Of a DNA stretch of 64,000 nucleotides, positions 39,888-54,300 are shown in pieces. This DNA comes from Pelecanus crispus (Eukaryota > Chordata > Aves > Pelecaniformes > Pelecanidae): assembly GCF_030463565.1 (NCBI RefSeq), contig NC_134644.1, positions 152,359,967 to 152,423,966 on the forward strand, read 5' to 3'. A program made the position numbers and the translations under genes. The notes under the pieces are model-generated. The model was not told the DNA's origin, made no database searches, and saw only the letters and a program-made list of their open reading frames with translations. Positions within the stretch are counted from its first letter, which is position 1, and every line of letters starts with the position of its first letter.

Positions 39888-41731
39888 TTGAGCCAATGTA
39901 CGCCAGTTTGCGCTGCTGCTTAGACACACAAGGAAAAGGCAGAATCATTTTCTCCCGTTCCTGAGGAGCAATTGGCACCACTAGTGACACCATGTTGTCT
40001 GGGGTTGTAGCCCTGGATCTTCCTTGGGAAATGGTATGCAGACTGAAGGGCTGTACCAGGGAAGTACTTCAGGCCAAAGCAGGTAGGATCTGTTTGGCAT
40101 GCACTGGAATAATTATATTATACACCAAAATACCATTTGCATATATCGGTATCAAAAAAATTCCAGTACTGCAGCTAGCTGTACCAGCAGGGCTACAAGG
40201 AGTTGCAGACATGCATTGAGCATGACAGAGCTATGTTCGTTCCAAGTACTATATAGAAACCATTCAGCTTTTATGTTTTGAGTAAAATTCTGAGTTGTGA
40301 TTACACTATAAATAGCAACAGTTAGCAAATCAAATTGAGATACATGCTGTGTTTGAACTCCAGGGTGTTTTTAATGTCAAACTGCCTTCAAGTACAATAA
40401 ATATTTCTGCTCTGACCACTGTATCATTTATAGAGGAATTTTTTTAAACTGATCTGTAAGTTAACATAGAACAACTCTCCTTAAGACTGCATAACAGAAT
40501 CCTGTTAACTTACCTTTGACAATTGTAATTTGTATTTAGTAAAAAAAAAAAAAAAAAACCAAACCATGTAGCAGTCTGTTTTGTCTAGGGGAAAACCTCA
40601 ACTGGTAGACTGAGGTACATATCACTTCTTGAAACATGGGGATGGCTAGTAACTTTAGGTATAAAAACGCAAAACAGCTTTCCCACTATCATAATTTACT
40701 CCCTTTCCTACTTCCACATTTAATTCCTGATTCCAGTAATTAACTTTTCTTAGATTGTACCTTCAAAACATTTGTGCCTCTTAGCTGGCCTGTAAAACTG
40801 TTCTGACAAGTTGAAAAAAATTCTCAATTGGGACTCACTTTCAAGTTCATCAGGTTTTATGAAATCTTTGCTTTACAGAGCCAGAAGTTAAGATTTCCTA
40901 CCATCTGGCACTCCTGTAAAATACACTTGCAACCAAAAGGTAGAAATTTTACCTCCAACTGAAGGGTTAAAAAAGTCCCCTTTGACTGCAGGATCCAGAA
41001 CTTAATGCACCATTTGAAAGCCCTGACACCCCTTCTCCTCCTTCCCCATTTTCAAGTAGGGGAAGTTAAAATGAGAAAGAAAGAAAAGGACCTTGAAATC
41101 AAGAGGCACCAGTAACTTATAAAGAAATCCTCTGAACAGGTTCAGCAGTTCAGTTACTTGATGCAGCTGACATATGTACTTCTAGTAGTGTGCTTTACCT
41201 TCACTTTGTGGATATCATTAAAGTCCAGCACAAGAGAGCACTGAGGTTTCTGAAGGCTTGTGTAGCCCTTCTCTTAGGAGTCAGCACTACACCGAACTAG
41301 CTGAAGTCAAAAGTTAGACTCTTCAATAACTGCCATTAAAAAAGCTAAAGGTTCTGTGACAACTTGCAGAGCTGGACTAACCCATGCTGCCCCAGGGGCA
41401 CTACATGCACATTAGCTAAGACTACCTCTCTGTTACGTCTCTCTATTGCAGGTTTGCTGTTTAGTGTCAAGAACTAAAAAAAGCACCAAACCAACCCCCC
41501 AAAAAACCCCACACACCACAAATTGCCTTTTGGCTTTCCAGAAACTTAGGACTTTCACTTCATGCAGGTTTATCAAGCTTAAATTATTTACGGTTTAATA
41601 CAAAGCTGAAATAATAGGCTAGAGAAAAGAAGGCTTCTCAAAACAATCCTGTATACATCTATTTTATAGCTACCTCTTCTGCCTAGCCCCTCCCAAAGTT
41701 AGCCTGAAAAACAGTAAAATCTACACAAAGT

Positions 41732-41737
41732 TTTATT
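41732..41737 (-). promoter_or_regulatory. AZIN1: Proximal AZIN1 polyadenylation signal
   Basis: AATAAA on the minus strand about 540 bp past the stop codon, with a second copy at 41,799-41,804. A candidate for the short AZIN1 transcript. Confidence 0.55.
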
Positions 41738-42274
41738 GCAATCATACAAGGGATACATCAAGGGTCAAATACAACAAATACTATGATGCAATTTTACATT
41801 TATTAAACTACAGTTCAAAGCACAAATTTACACATTCTAAATACACTAAACATCTAATGAAGTCACACTGGTCTCCCACTGACATTCGATATATCTGGGC
41901 GAAAGACAATAACTTTACAAGACTGTTCTAACAGGAATCCTTAGTATAAAAACTGTGTACTTGTATGTAAACTGTTGAAGAACCCAAGTGATGGGTTTCC
42001 ATCTCCACTAAGTCATCCATTTTGTTGCATATTTAAACGCTCAGGGGTTGAATGAACTTGATTTTAAATTTGGACACCATTATCTAACCCTCCCACCCCC
42101 CATTGAATTGTACCTGTAGCTTGTTTTGCCTGGTCCCCATTAGCTAGTACTATTTTTTCAAGTTTTGAAGAGAATGAATTGAATTAAGATTGTTCCATTT
42201 CTTCCACACTGGAATGTTGACCAGACAAACTACAGACTTGCAACTGCAGGTCTAAATGAAGCGTTAATGCCTGT

Positions 42275-42386
42275 TTAAGCTGCAGTGGAAAAGCGGTCTT
42301 CTGGGCTCAGCTGAATGCAAGAAGGCACAAAGAAGAAGTTCTTCATCAATGTGTCTGAAGCAATTCCAGCATCTTGCATCTCATCC
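42275..42386 (-). CDS. AZIN1: AZIN1 coding exon 10 (last)
   Basis: Acceptor CTGCAG. Its first base completes Trp414, then it encodes [20 protein letters not shown] to the C-terminus and the TAA at 42,277-42,275. Confidence 0.96.
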
Positions 42387-45300
42387 CTGCAGCAGAAACG
42401 GATGAGAGTTGTAATAAAGTGATTTCACATACAATTTCACATCAGAAACTAGCCTTGAATATAACATTTGAGGTCTGCTGCCCCTGGACAGACTGGCCCC
42501 AGTCTCAGCAGAAAGGAGAATGAGGTCTGCAGGTGTTTGGCAGGCCCGGAAAGGCCGTGACTCTCCACTGGCAGAAGCGCAGGGCCCTGCTACCTCGGTA
42601 CTGGGACAGGTTACCCAACTCCCACCATCACCACAACAGCCTTGCTGCCCTTCCTGCCTACAGCAATGGTGCTAACACTGTACGCAAGTTGCGGTTACCA
42701 GTATTAGGAAACCTCAACAGCTGATGTCAAGCAGTAAAAGGCTATTACTCAGCAACAACTACCACTACGCTCAGTCCACAGCGGGTATTTTGCCTTCCTT
42801 TGGCAACCCTAAAGCAAAGTTAGGCATTTTATCACAGCTCTCAGTTTAGTCTTAGCAAAGTCAGACAGAAGAGTAAAAAAAAACAACCAAAAAACCCTAA
42901 AAAGTCACACTTGTGCTCAGTTGCATCCTCCTGAATTTGCCATCAAATATAATTAATATTTGGCTTTAAGTGTACACTCTTGAAGGAAAGGAAAACAATC
43001 GTGCCACGATCAAGAGAATTTTCTTACCAGTCACTGAAAGACATCATGTAGTAAATCAGTGGCCTCTGATAGTCATTAAAGGTAGACTGTTCACCTAAGG
43101 TACCAGAACCCATATTATCAAAGATCAGCCAATCTCCAACGCTCAACTCGGGAAGAAGACACTTTTCCACAATTTGATCAAGCTCATCACAGGATGGACC
43201 CCAAAGGCTGCTTGCAAACAGAGGCTCATCTTCCTTGTATTTCTATATGGAAATGATGCAGGTAATTCAGGCTTTAGTTTATTTAATAAGAACATTTTCA
43301 AATATACATAAGGATGACTTTATAAATAATATATAATTATAGAAATATGAACTGTTAAATGTATATTAAAAACATAGGGATAATAAGGACTATCTCTGAG
43401 GAATATAGAAGGACTCACCTTGTGAACCTCTGGGATAGTATTCAGTTTCTCAGACAATTTACTTGCAAAAGAACCATAAACACCATCATTTATGTAATAT
43501 GTAAATACTGGTTCATCATCATTCCTGGTTTGCTCCACTGGAAGTAAAAAAGAAGTTGTCTTGCATGCATTTTTTGTCATAAGTAGTCCTTCTGCAATCT
43601 AACTTAAGTCAACTGCTTTCTCCTGACAAGGGGGTTCCATATATACTGGAATGGGATAATTACAAGCAGAGTAATCTGTATGAGACCAGATTATACATTC
43701 AGTTGTAACATTAAGTGTGAGGCTTAATAAAACTAATACAGCAATAATCACTGTTAAGAACATAAATGCGATTTCTGCTTTAGCAGAGAAGCAACTAGCT
43801 CTATGATATGTTTTTCTATGTTCTTCTAATATACAACCTTCTAATACACCTTCTGTAAAGCAACCAAGATAGGTTTAACCATTGAGAAGTCAAACCTGGT
43901 AAGGAAACAAGTGCCATATAAATGTAACAAAGTGAGATACACAGATAACCATATGTTTATGGTCAGAACCCAAAAGGTGGATTACAATTCAAGTGTAAGG
44001 GAATATATTAAATATATGCTGGGACAAACTAGTCCACCCTGACTAAAAGATGTGTGCAGTTATCTGTACTGATTTATAGTGTGTAGAAGATAAATACGAC
44101 CCTTACCTCCAGAAGGAAGAAGTTTATCATACTCAACAGTCTTCTTTGCAATGATGTTAACTGCTAGTGTAAATGCAGACGAAACATAGTAAAATCCAGG
44201 CTCTGCAATCACATTAACACCAGATTCCTTAGGAAAGTAGACATCCAGCAATGGCCTGATGGCATGATTAACCTAGGAGATTGAAGTCAGAGGTAAGGCC
44301 AATGAAACTCAGCTTATGTATATATCAGATACACACACACTTTCAGTCAGCAACAGTTCTAGCAAGCACACCAAAAGACTACTCTTCTCCTCTATTCTCT
44401 GACAAGCACCCTTCCCAGAGGTGCAAAATTTACGAAAGTGTTTAAGAAAAATAGGTCATTCTGCTAAACACTGAAGACTGAGTACCATGAGTCTGTGTAC
44501 CACAGTCCCTCCTCCCAACCAAAGTTCAAGTTGTGGTACATTCAAGACTGCACAAGTAATTTCAAAGTTTGTCCAGCACAACAGGTAATGTAAAATTATG
44601 TATGAGTGCAGAAGAACAAGGACATGGCCTTTTGTGATCAGTTCTGAATAATGTCATATTAGAAACAGAATGAATTATTTAATACTGATGCTCAGATCTT
44701 AGGCGAGATATTTGAAGATAAACAAGTATTTTGGACAACTAACAGAACAATTAGAACTAAGAAAAGCCCTGATTGTTGTTAGTAACTTTTCATTGAATCG
44801 CTTGCACTGTCCTACACACAAGGGGTTTGTGTTTAAGACAACATAACAGTGTAAACAGGTTATTCCGTTTTATGTGCTTCTGCATAAAGATCGCATTTAG
44901 GCCAAATCAGTATTAAGAGGTTTTTTTTATTTAAGGCTAGCCAAAGCAAAGATAAAAGCAAGACCTTTAGTCTTCAGTTCTAGAGCAAAGTACTAGACAC
45001 TTTCATACAGCAGCAATATGGTTTATGACCCAAAGCATGCTAAGCAATCCTGGCCCAAATGATGCAATAAAGTAACAAGTTGGACAACAGTCAACTGCCA
45101 AAAAATGGAATTACTACTGTTAAGATGGCTTAGGATAGTAATTTAATCTGTGACATGCTTAAGTCAGCATTCACCCATTACAAACAGGATTATAAAGAAA
45201 TAATGATCACCTCCAAGGACTGATTACACTACCTGTGATAAAGAATATAAACGCAATTAATTATTCAGATCTTATAAAATTACAGTCTACCATGGAATTT

Positions 45301-48300
45301 AGACTAGGTTTCAGCTATCAATGTTAGTTGCAGTTTGAAGGTTAAATGCTTCAGCTTCCTAAATCAAAAGTAGAGTTTCAACTTCCAATATATTGCATAC
45401 CTCTTCCAGCTGAAGTTCTGAACCTGTGAAGCCCCCACCAATATCCAACATGTTCATCTTAAAGCCAAATTCTTCCTAAAATACATAGACAGAACATAAG
45501 TACACAGACAACTGTAACTGTAAAAATATTTTTTGTTGCTCCTTACTGTGGTTGGTTTCTATGTACTTATACTTTTGAGCATATTTAGCAAAGTATGTCT
45601 AGTGAGGGAGTCACGGCGTAGTAAAAAACTAGTATAGCTCCATTAACCTAGTAGCAATAGCATTGGTATGTCAATAGGGGCTGGTTACACAATTCTCAGG
45701 CAGAAGTCCCACAGCCATGTCAACTCCCATCTTGTGGCATTTGTTATATTCAGACAATATTTGCTGGACAGGGCAGTGAAAAAGTTTTAGGAATTTACAA
45801 ATACGTATAATGCAGGTCTTTTGGATAGTGCTTATGTGACAAGACTGCTACAATGAATTTGCACAAAGATCAGTAAGAACCTCAGTTCTGTTGCCCTCTG
45901 TGTGTTCCCAGTTACAGCTAATGCACTAACTGCAGTAATAAGAGTAATAAGATTTGCAGTCTTCTCTATTTAGTTTACGAGCTTCTCATTTGCAGGAAGA
46001 CAGCTGTTCGGAGAAGGGATTTTTGAATTTTGCAGTATGAGAAACACATATAGAACATGTAAAACTCACGAGTCATCTGAAGCATCCAACAAATACATTC
46101 TTCTTGATCCAAATTTGGATATCCCCCCTCCCAATATGACACCTTTATTTCTTACGATGCTTATAGTTATTCATCTCAGAAATCACATGCACCAAGTTAG
46201 TGGTTAGATCACTGTAAATGCCAGCACACAAATCCTTAATATTTTAATAGAACTTGAAAATGTCAACTGTGTATTTGCAGGACTGAAATTTCAGTTTCAA
46301 AAAGCCTTTACCAAAAGCAGGAAACTAATTTTTCATTTGAAAAGAGCATACAGGGCTACTGCCTATCAGTGGGACAGTATTCATTAGCCTTCATCCACAA
46401 TTAGGATATAAAGTTTGTTTTACAGTGGGACAGTATTCATTAACCTTGGCCCACAATTAGAATATAAAAGTTTGTTTTACCTCTACCACACATCTCACAA
46501 TGGAGTATTTAGTCCCTTACTAAAAGTTCCTACATGGATATATTTTGGAAATAATGTAGTTGGCTTGTTAGTATGATTAGAATAGAATGCGTCCTCTACT
46601 GTAGCAATTGTATGTGTGTATACATCTACTTACAGCCATGTCAAACACACACCGAGCATCAGATATAGCATGAATGTACGCTTGCAGTTCCTTGCAAGAG
46701 CCTGAAACATGAAATCTGAAAGAAATAAAAACCACAGTTAATACACTGATCTGTTCAGCTTTCAGACCAAGCAAACTGTTTTAACCATCTAAAGCAGCAA
46801 TAGAAGCAATTCATTCCCAAGTGGCTCAAGACAAGCTTGCATGATAATATAGTAACTGTGCCAAGAACAAGCTCAGAAGATGACTGACTTTTAGTCTGTT
46901 GGATTTGTACTTGACATCTGTCTTGATTTTAATGCTAAAAATGTCCTACAATATTCTCATCTTTAAGGGATAACAGATTTACTGAACCTTCCAGTCTTCA
47001 CTATCAAAGTAGTTAAAATTTTTTCTTCAGCGGGTGCCAATGCTAACACAGTACCTGTATACAGTCTCCCCTCTCTTGTCCTACTTTGTGTTGCCTTGCC
47101 TGCATACCCTTTCTCCTAGGCCAACCAGCTTTCTTCCCAAAGCTAGGGCTGTACTGCACACACTATTACTCTCTCCAGCATTTGGGAGAGGGTGAGGAGA
47201 GGTGTGTCCCACTGCCACCCTGTTCTGAAGCCTCTTCACCCCAGGCCAGGTCCTAGTTTCATAGCAAGGCTGAACAGGCTGGTGAGCAGCTCATCAGAAG
47301 CAGCGAAGTACCGATGCCTCCCACAAGCTCCTGAATCCCCTCTGGTTCCTTGTCCAAAAGGTTTAAGTAGTGCCATCATACTGGTAGTAACAGAGGTGCT
47401 AAAACAAGCACCAATACTCCCATGGGCATCCTAAAGACTAGTATGGTCTGCTGGTTCTGGTCAGACCATACACATACCCATCTGAGCCATTACACTCTCT
47501 ACTTCAAGTCTGCTCCTTTAAGGAATGCCATTTTGATGCAAAGGTCACTTTTCAAACTTACTTGCATGAATCCACATGTGGATTTTTTTTTTAATAAAGA
47601 AAAAGCATAAAAGCCATGAGATTTTTGTTAAAATTAGTTTAGATGTTATATAAACAAGGTACATTTTCTCAGATTAGTATCATCTAATTTTTAAATACAT
47701 TTGTCATTTGTAATGATTACAGTACATTCATGCTTTAACATACATTTCAAACAGATTTACATCAAAACAATTGTGGTTTAAATCTTCAAAATCTGGCTTC
47801 CATTTTAAATACTTTTTTTACCATCTTGATGACCCACCCTCTCTTACGTGTTTGGTTGCTTTCTTAAAACATTCATGAGCATGTGATACATTAGTAGCTG
47901 AAGGTAGACAGAACAGACTTGTGCATGTATTTTTCCTCCATATAGTAAAATCTTTGACGAACTTCAAATTAAAATACCACAGATCATTTGGAAGCTCTCA
48001 GAACATTAGGATTCATTCCTGCCATCTGCAAGTCAAAAATTTATCTAAATATTATGTCTTGATATGATCAAAGAGTGACATAGGGCCTGACTCTTAGAAA
48101 ATTCAACCCCATGTTCATCTTGTTCAAAGTCTGTCCAAGATACCCCATGCTATACTAGCATCTTATTTCTGGAAAAATACAAATCAAGTTACCATGGAGA
48201 TTCAAGAGCACAGCTAGAAAACAGGAAAGGCTTCTAAACTTTGCTTTTATGCTGACCAAAGGATTTCTGATACTCTATTTCAAATTGCTTTGATGTCTAT

Positions 48301-51300
48301 AATAGTTAGTTTGTTTCACACAATTTTTGCTTGGATATTAGCAAAACTCACAATCCAAAACGTTGTTGGGGTTTTTTTTTTTTTTTTAAACCCCTGTAAA
48401 ATAGTGGCAAGAGGGGAGAAAAATTCTTTTGTATTCTACATCTTGAGTACATCATACAAACATCTGCTCAGCCAGCAGAGAACAATAAAGTTACTCACTT
48501 GACACCAACTATTTGGACTCCCAACTCCTTAGCACATTCCATGAGGTGCCTACAGTTCTTCAGGGTGGTGCCAAACTTCATATTCATCTCCTCATCAGCA
48601 GTAATGTCTTCTGTGGCAATGTGCAGTAAGAGCCTAAGAGAAGGGGAAGATGATTGGGGCAGTTGGTTTACATCATCAGCACATGTGAAGCCTGAAGACT
48701 GTCAGAAGTGTGTTGATTATGTTGTCAGTACTCCAGCTCCATCGATGGATGAGTCAAGTGAACCTAATAAAAACAATCCTGTACAGAGAAAAAACTAGCA
48801 ATTAGGGGCTAAAACATGGAGCCAACAAGGACAAGGGATTTCGAAATGCAGCAACTAAGACTCTTTTGTAGCAGCAAGAGTCTGTTGAGTGCTGTAATAA
48901 AAGAGAATGTTACCTTCCAATAAAGTATACCTTCCTCATAAAACCACTAAGACTGTAATATGCTTTTCCCATCTCTGTCCCCCTTCCTAGCCAAGAGGAG
49001 AGTGTGGAGATTCCCCTTCAGTCACGTATCAGATGTGGTTAAACTCAGATCTGTACACCAGGCTGACACACTGAAAGCACACCCTGGCCACACCCCTCCA
49101 CCTCCCCTCCTGGCTGAGCATATGGACTGGGGATTGGGTGGGGGTGTCAGTCCATCCCCTGCCCCTTCTTCCAGGGCACTTGTGGAGCAGGGAGGCAGTG
49201 AGTACCGTCTCTTAGTCTTATGCAGCGAGACAGCTTCCTCCCTCCGGTCAAAGCCTCATTCTGCGTAGATTTGGCAAACTGCAGTGCCAGTGTTGACAGT
49301 TTTCTATATTAAAGTAACACTGGAGTGGCAAAGGCATGTTCATATCAAAATCTCTAGAGTTTTGATATGCATATATGCCCAAACTCACAAATTCAAACTG
49401 CTGCCCATTAAGAAAGTCACTGGCTTCCTCCTCCTCCCCCCCAATAAAGATCAATAAATTAGCCATGTGGTAAAACAGTCAGAAGTTGTGTCATGACATA
49501 CATGCAGACTGCACAGAGCACATTACAGTTAACCAAGATGGAGAGCATAAAGAAGTGGTAGAAGATCTGCACCCAAAGTGAAATAGTTCTTTTCAAGACA
49601 TGCAACAAGCAAAACTTAGCCTAGCCACTACAAAATACTTGTTGGCTTAACAGCTACCTTGGTTTTTAAAGCCCTTTCCAAATGTCTCATGATGTGCTTA
49701 AAATCCATTTTGTAAAGAGCAAAAAATCCTAAATTTTCACACAGGTTGCCCAGCAATCCTTGTTAATTTTAATTTATACCACTTCATCTTGAGAAATTGT
49801 GACTAGCCTCTTATTTCCTGCTTCTCCACTAGCACAGACAATTCTGTTCAAGTCTGTAGTCAAACAATATTTTGTAAAACATTTGGGAAGAGTGCTAGAT
49901 ATAACAAAAAATTGTCAAAAGTTAAACTCTTCCAAATGTAAAAAAATTTCAAAGCCATAGCACTATGGTTTGTAACATCACATTAAGAAATGGTTTTGTC
50001 CAATCTTAAAGACATCCAATATTAAATTTTATTCATTAATTGTTATGGCACCACTGTGAGTGAGTCAAGATATTTTTCTAGTGCAAACCACAGAAAAAGT
50101 GTAATTCTGATTTCTAGAAATCTAGTAGGATACTTCTTCCTGGGTTTCAGGCAGTTAGAGCAGGGATAGAGGATGATGTGTGTGTTTGCGTTTTTAATTT
50201 ATTTTTACAGAAGCACTGATACTTTTAACAACCATGCCTCTGCTGGAGCTCTTAGGACGCCAGCAACCTTAACAGTTAAACTTTGCCTGGAAAAATCCAA
50301 GGTATAAAGAAAAGAAAGACTAAGCATTCCGTTCTGACATTTCTCCTCTTTCTTAAAAAAAAAATTTTGCAGTCATTCAAGTTACTAAGACTTCCAAAGA
50401 CAACCTAGCTATAACAACCACACAAAGGAAGAACAAGGCTATATAAAGGCTTTGTCTTTTTCAAACTATGCCAAGGAAGAGAAAGAAGAAAACTCATAGC
50501 TGTCCCTTCAGCATCAAAGTTTTAATGACTTGAATAAGAGAATTCTAATAAAACAAGCAAACAAATCTCTACCCAGTAGAAGAGCTGGAGGTCAGGTTTC
50601 TAGAAAATTTAGATGGCAAACTGCAGTTCTTTTGTAGAAATTGAGTTTCTTGTCCTCGGTAAACAGTAACTTTTTCAAATATTAGACTGTGGGATCCTTG
50701 AAAAGTAGTGAAGAGTTTATGTCTGTTTTCTCTAGCTCATGAAACTCCATCATTCTATCTCCCAGCTTTACAATTTCTCTGGCTCAAGAAAAATCTGCAT
50801 CCTAACTTCTCTTGCTGTGGATGTTACGATAGACAACATCTTCTGAAAGAGGCTGTTAGACTCAAGGAAATAAATCAACATAAAAACTAACAAAACACTA
50901 AGAACACCAGTGATAACTGGTAAAACACTAATGACGTTAAGAGACAGCTCTAGCATTGTTAAGGCTTTCAAATGCATGGAGTATGTCAAGGCCAAGATTT
51001 TACACACAATTATTTATCATAGATAGCACTCTTTACACAGTAAGTACTCTCCAGCATGCAAAGCACTGACAGGCTTCCATGAAGATGAAGTGTAATCACT
51101 AGCAATAGCAATATTAGTACTCAAGGTAGTCTAAAAAAAGAGAAAATAATAACCAGGTAGAATGAGCAGAGTCTCCTGATACTGAACTCTGTAGAATCTT
51201 CCCGATTCTACAGCTATGGCCACAGTTTTGGGAGAAGATACGACACTTTAATAAGGACTGTCTAGAACTAAGGGGTTTGTAAGGGATGTCAGGAATTCAG

Positions 51301-54300
51301 TTTCTTAGTGCACTCTGATGATATTTGTGGGAAGCCATACCTTGTTAATCACTGGAAAGCACTGTAACATTCACTTCGGCTCCGACTCCAAATTTCTTAA
51401 ATGTATGGCCCAGAGCCAAAGCATTGCTATGTGAGGGACATGATGCTTAATGACATGAGTACCTATCAGTCCAAAAAAGACCACGATACATTGGCAGCAA
51501 TAAAATTCTTGTATTTAACAACCAGAACATCAGCTTTGATCACTTCTCTACACGAAGTATCTGGGCCAACACTGAAGTGACTAAAATAGAACTGAAGTCA
51601 CATTTCTCATTGTTTTAATAGTGGGGAAATACCTGTAGGTCTATTAAATTAGACCTGCAGAGCATGCCCAAACCCTAGATGGGACCCAATGCACACGCTC
51701 ATTCACTCACACATCTCAGCCCTGACTTCAGCTGAAGCCACTAATAATCCAAACAGAATACCCTGAAAGAAACACTGAAGCTACAACAGAGCAGGAAAAT
51801 GTACTTGCAAATGACAAGGTGACAGACTTCTGAAGTTTAATCACCAAAACCTTTACATTAAGATTGCCATATGAAACCAAAATGCAAGATTCCTCCCAAA
51901 ACAAGGGCATTACTATCATGTTAGGAAGCTGAGACCCAGTAGGGGAAGAGTTGCAAAAGCACTACCTTCAAAAGTGGCATCAGAGAAAAGAAAAATACAT
52001 ACAAGTGGTTTGTATTAAAGATACCATGTACCTTGATTGCAACTCAGACAACCCAGAATGCATACAAAATTAGATTCCCACCACATAAAAAGCAAAATCA
52101 GAATTTTGACACTTACTTAGCATTTAGATGGTTACGTGCAATTTTCTTCAGCTCAATATCATTGTCACAAGTCATGATGTTTATCCCAGCTTTCGCTGCA
52201 TACTTTATCTGAGAGGCTTGCTTGCAAGGATTTGTATATATAATGTTTTCAGGAGAAATACCCAGGTCTTGTACCAATGCCATTTCAGACTGAAAAACAG
52301 GAGCATACCAGAGTCTGACACAGTCCAGTGCATTATCTTTACTCAATTTTTATTAGATGTGCTCTAGTACTGGACTAAATAGTCAAATATACTAAGAAAA
52401 CTATCCACTGCTGCTAGGGTGGAAGTATGGATGTGCAACAGCCAGTTACACAGGAGTTCACAATTTAAATTATATTATATGTAACCATGGCACTTAATAC
52501 CAAAAGCTGATTTAAAAACAGCAGACAGATGGAAGAAAATAAGGCACACATACACAGAAAAAAAACCCAACTTACTTTACTGGAACATGCAAATCCAACA
52601 CCAAGGGTTCCCAAAATTTCAAGTACACCTGGAGTAGAATTGCATCTTACAGGATAAAATGGTTTTATTGGTGCCATCACATTCTGCCATTGTATGTTCT
52701 TCTTTACAAGCTTTCCAAGATCACCAACATAAAATGCTCTTTTTCCAGTCTAAAAAAAGGAAACATAGGAAAATAAAACATCTGAAATTGTGGGTTTACT
52801 GTCAAAACATAACCAACCCATGAAATAATGTCTTAAAGAATTATGTACTTTTTTTTTCATCCTGCGATTAACTTTTAGGTTTGACCTTGAACAATCCTCT
52901 TGTTTTTACTTTCACCTAGCAATCTGAACTAGTTTTTTAAAAAAAACCAAACAAAGGGAATACCTACCACTTAGAGATAAGAGATCTTATGAATGCTATT
53001 TAGACAATATTCTGAGATTCCTGAACAAGAGATACTACTTAAATGCCAAATGCTGATTTTATCTAAAAATACAGACTACATTACAAATCTCTTCCAACAC
53101 TGTATTTTCAGAAGTCTGCAATTTTTTGGAGGAAGAAAATCCACTGGGGCAAAAGCTTCCACAGTCTCAACATAATTTATAGCTTATTAGACAAGAAATA
53201 AAATCTAATGCACTACCATTATTTTAGCATCTAGCTAATAGCTCATTTCACTGAAAATTTATTTGATAGTATTTTACTTCAGGAAGTCAAGTTTGAGACT
53301 GTTCTCTACATCTTGTGAAGCACAAAGTTCAAACAGAATTTTAAGAACTAAACTCTGTGTTAAGGTTGCAGAGTCATAATCTTCAACAAAATGCACAGAC
53401 ACTTTTCTGGAAACTGTTAACAGTCCCCCTTGTGCATCTGTTACCATTGTCTTTCTCAACTTCAAGTCATGATGTGGATGTAGTGGATCAAAATCCAAAC
53501 AGATCGTTCTATATTTGTTTATAATGTGCACTCAGTAAAATTCCTGTAAATGAATGGCCTACTGTATATCAATTAAAGACCATCACAAAATATATGATCT
53601 TTCTGAATTAAGACTGTACATCAAATGTTAATTCTAGCACTTGACTTTTGCAGATATGAAACTATGTTGTGGCTTATTATATACAATGTCTTTATTTCTG
53701 TTTAAAAAACACAAATAGAAATTCCATCGGGTGGAAGCATACTGACCCCCTGTACGGGTCACCAGCAGGAATGGGATCTGGAGCTTTAGATCCATGGCAC
53801 AGGCCTCTACCCCTTGAGCTAAAGGAGTAAATGAAAGCAGCAGGAGGCAGCTATCCTCTGTGAGCCAGCCAGTGGTTGGAGACATGACATGTTGCCAGTA
53901 GTTTACCTATTTATTTGCTAGACAGAAAAAGAGTATTAGGAATCAGGATTTGGGAATCCTACACCTGAGTTCAGAAGGCCATGGGATTTAGCTATTTGCT
54001 GTACCATAGTTGAGCGCTTGCATTTGAACATGAGTTCTGCTAAACCAAGGGAAAAGTGAACAACTAGATATGGCATATTAAGGATACAGTATCTGCTTAA
54101 TGAAATCTCATTTTTTTTAAAAAAAGCTCACTCTTTCTACAATCTTGTCTATAAAACAAAGGCTACAACATCCTTCTGCCTCCTAAGTAGTGAGTGAAGC
54201 CTTATTCAATAAAACAATTATTGTATACACAGAATTATTTAAGTTTCTTCCCAGTAGATTACTAAACCTTAATAGCTTTTAGAGCAGTTTATTTTCTTGA

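Larger units (their letters stand above)
39865..42274 (-). other. AZIN1: AZIN1 3' UTR
   Basis: AT-rich, unique sequence following the AZIN1 stop codon. The distal AATAAA at 39,882-39,887 would give a 2.4-kb 3' UTR, close to the ~2.5 kb I recall in mammals. Internal AATAAA copies at 41,732-41,737 and 41,799-41,804 would give a ~0.5-kb version. Alternative polyadenylation is likely, but which site dominates cannot be read from sequence. Confidence 0.7.
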
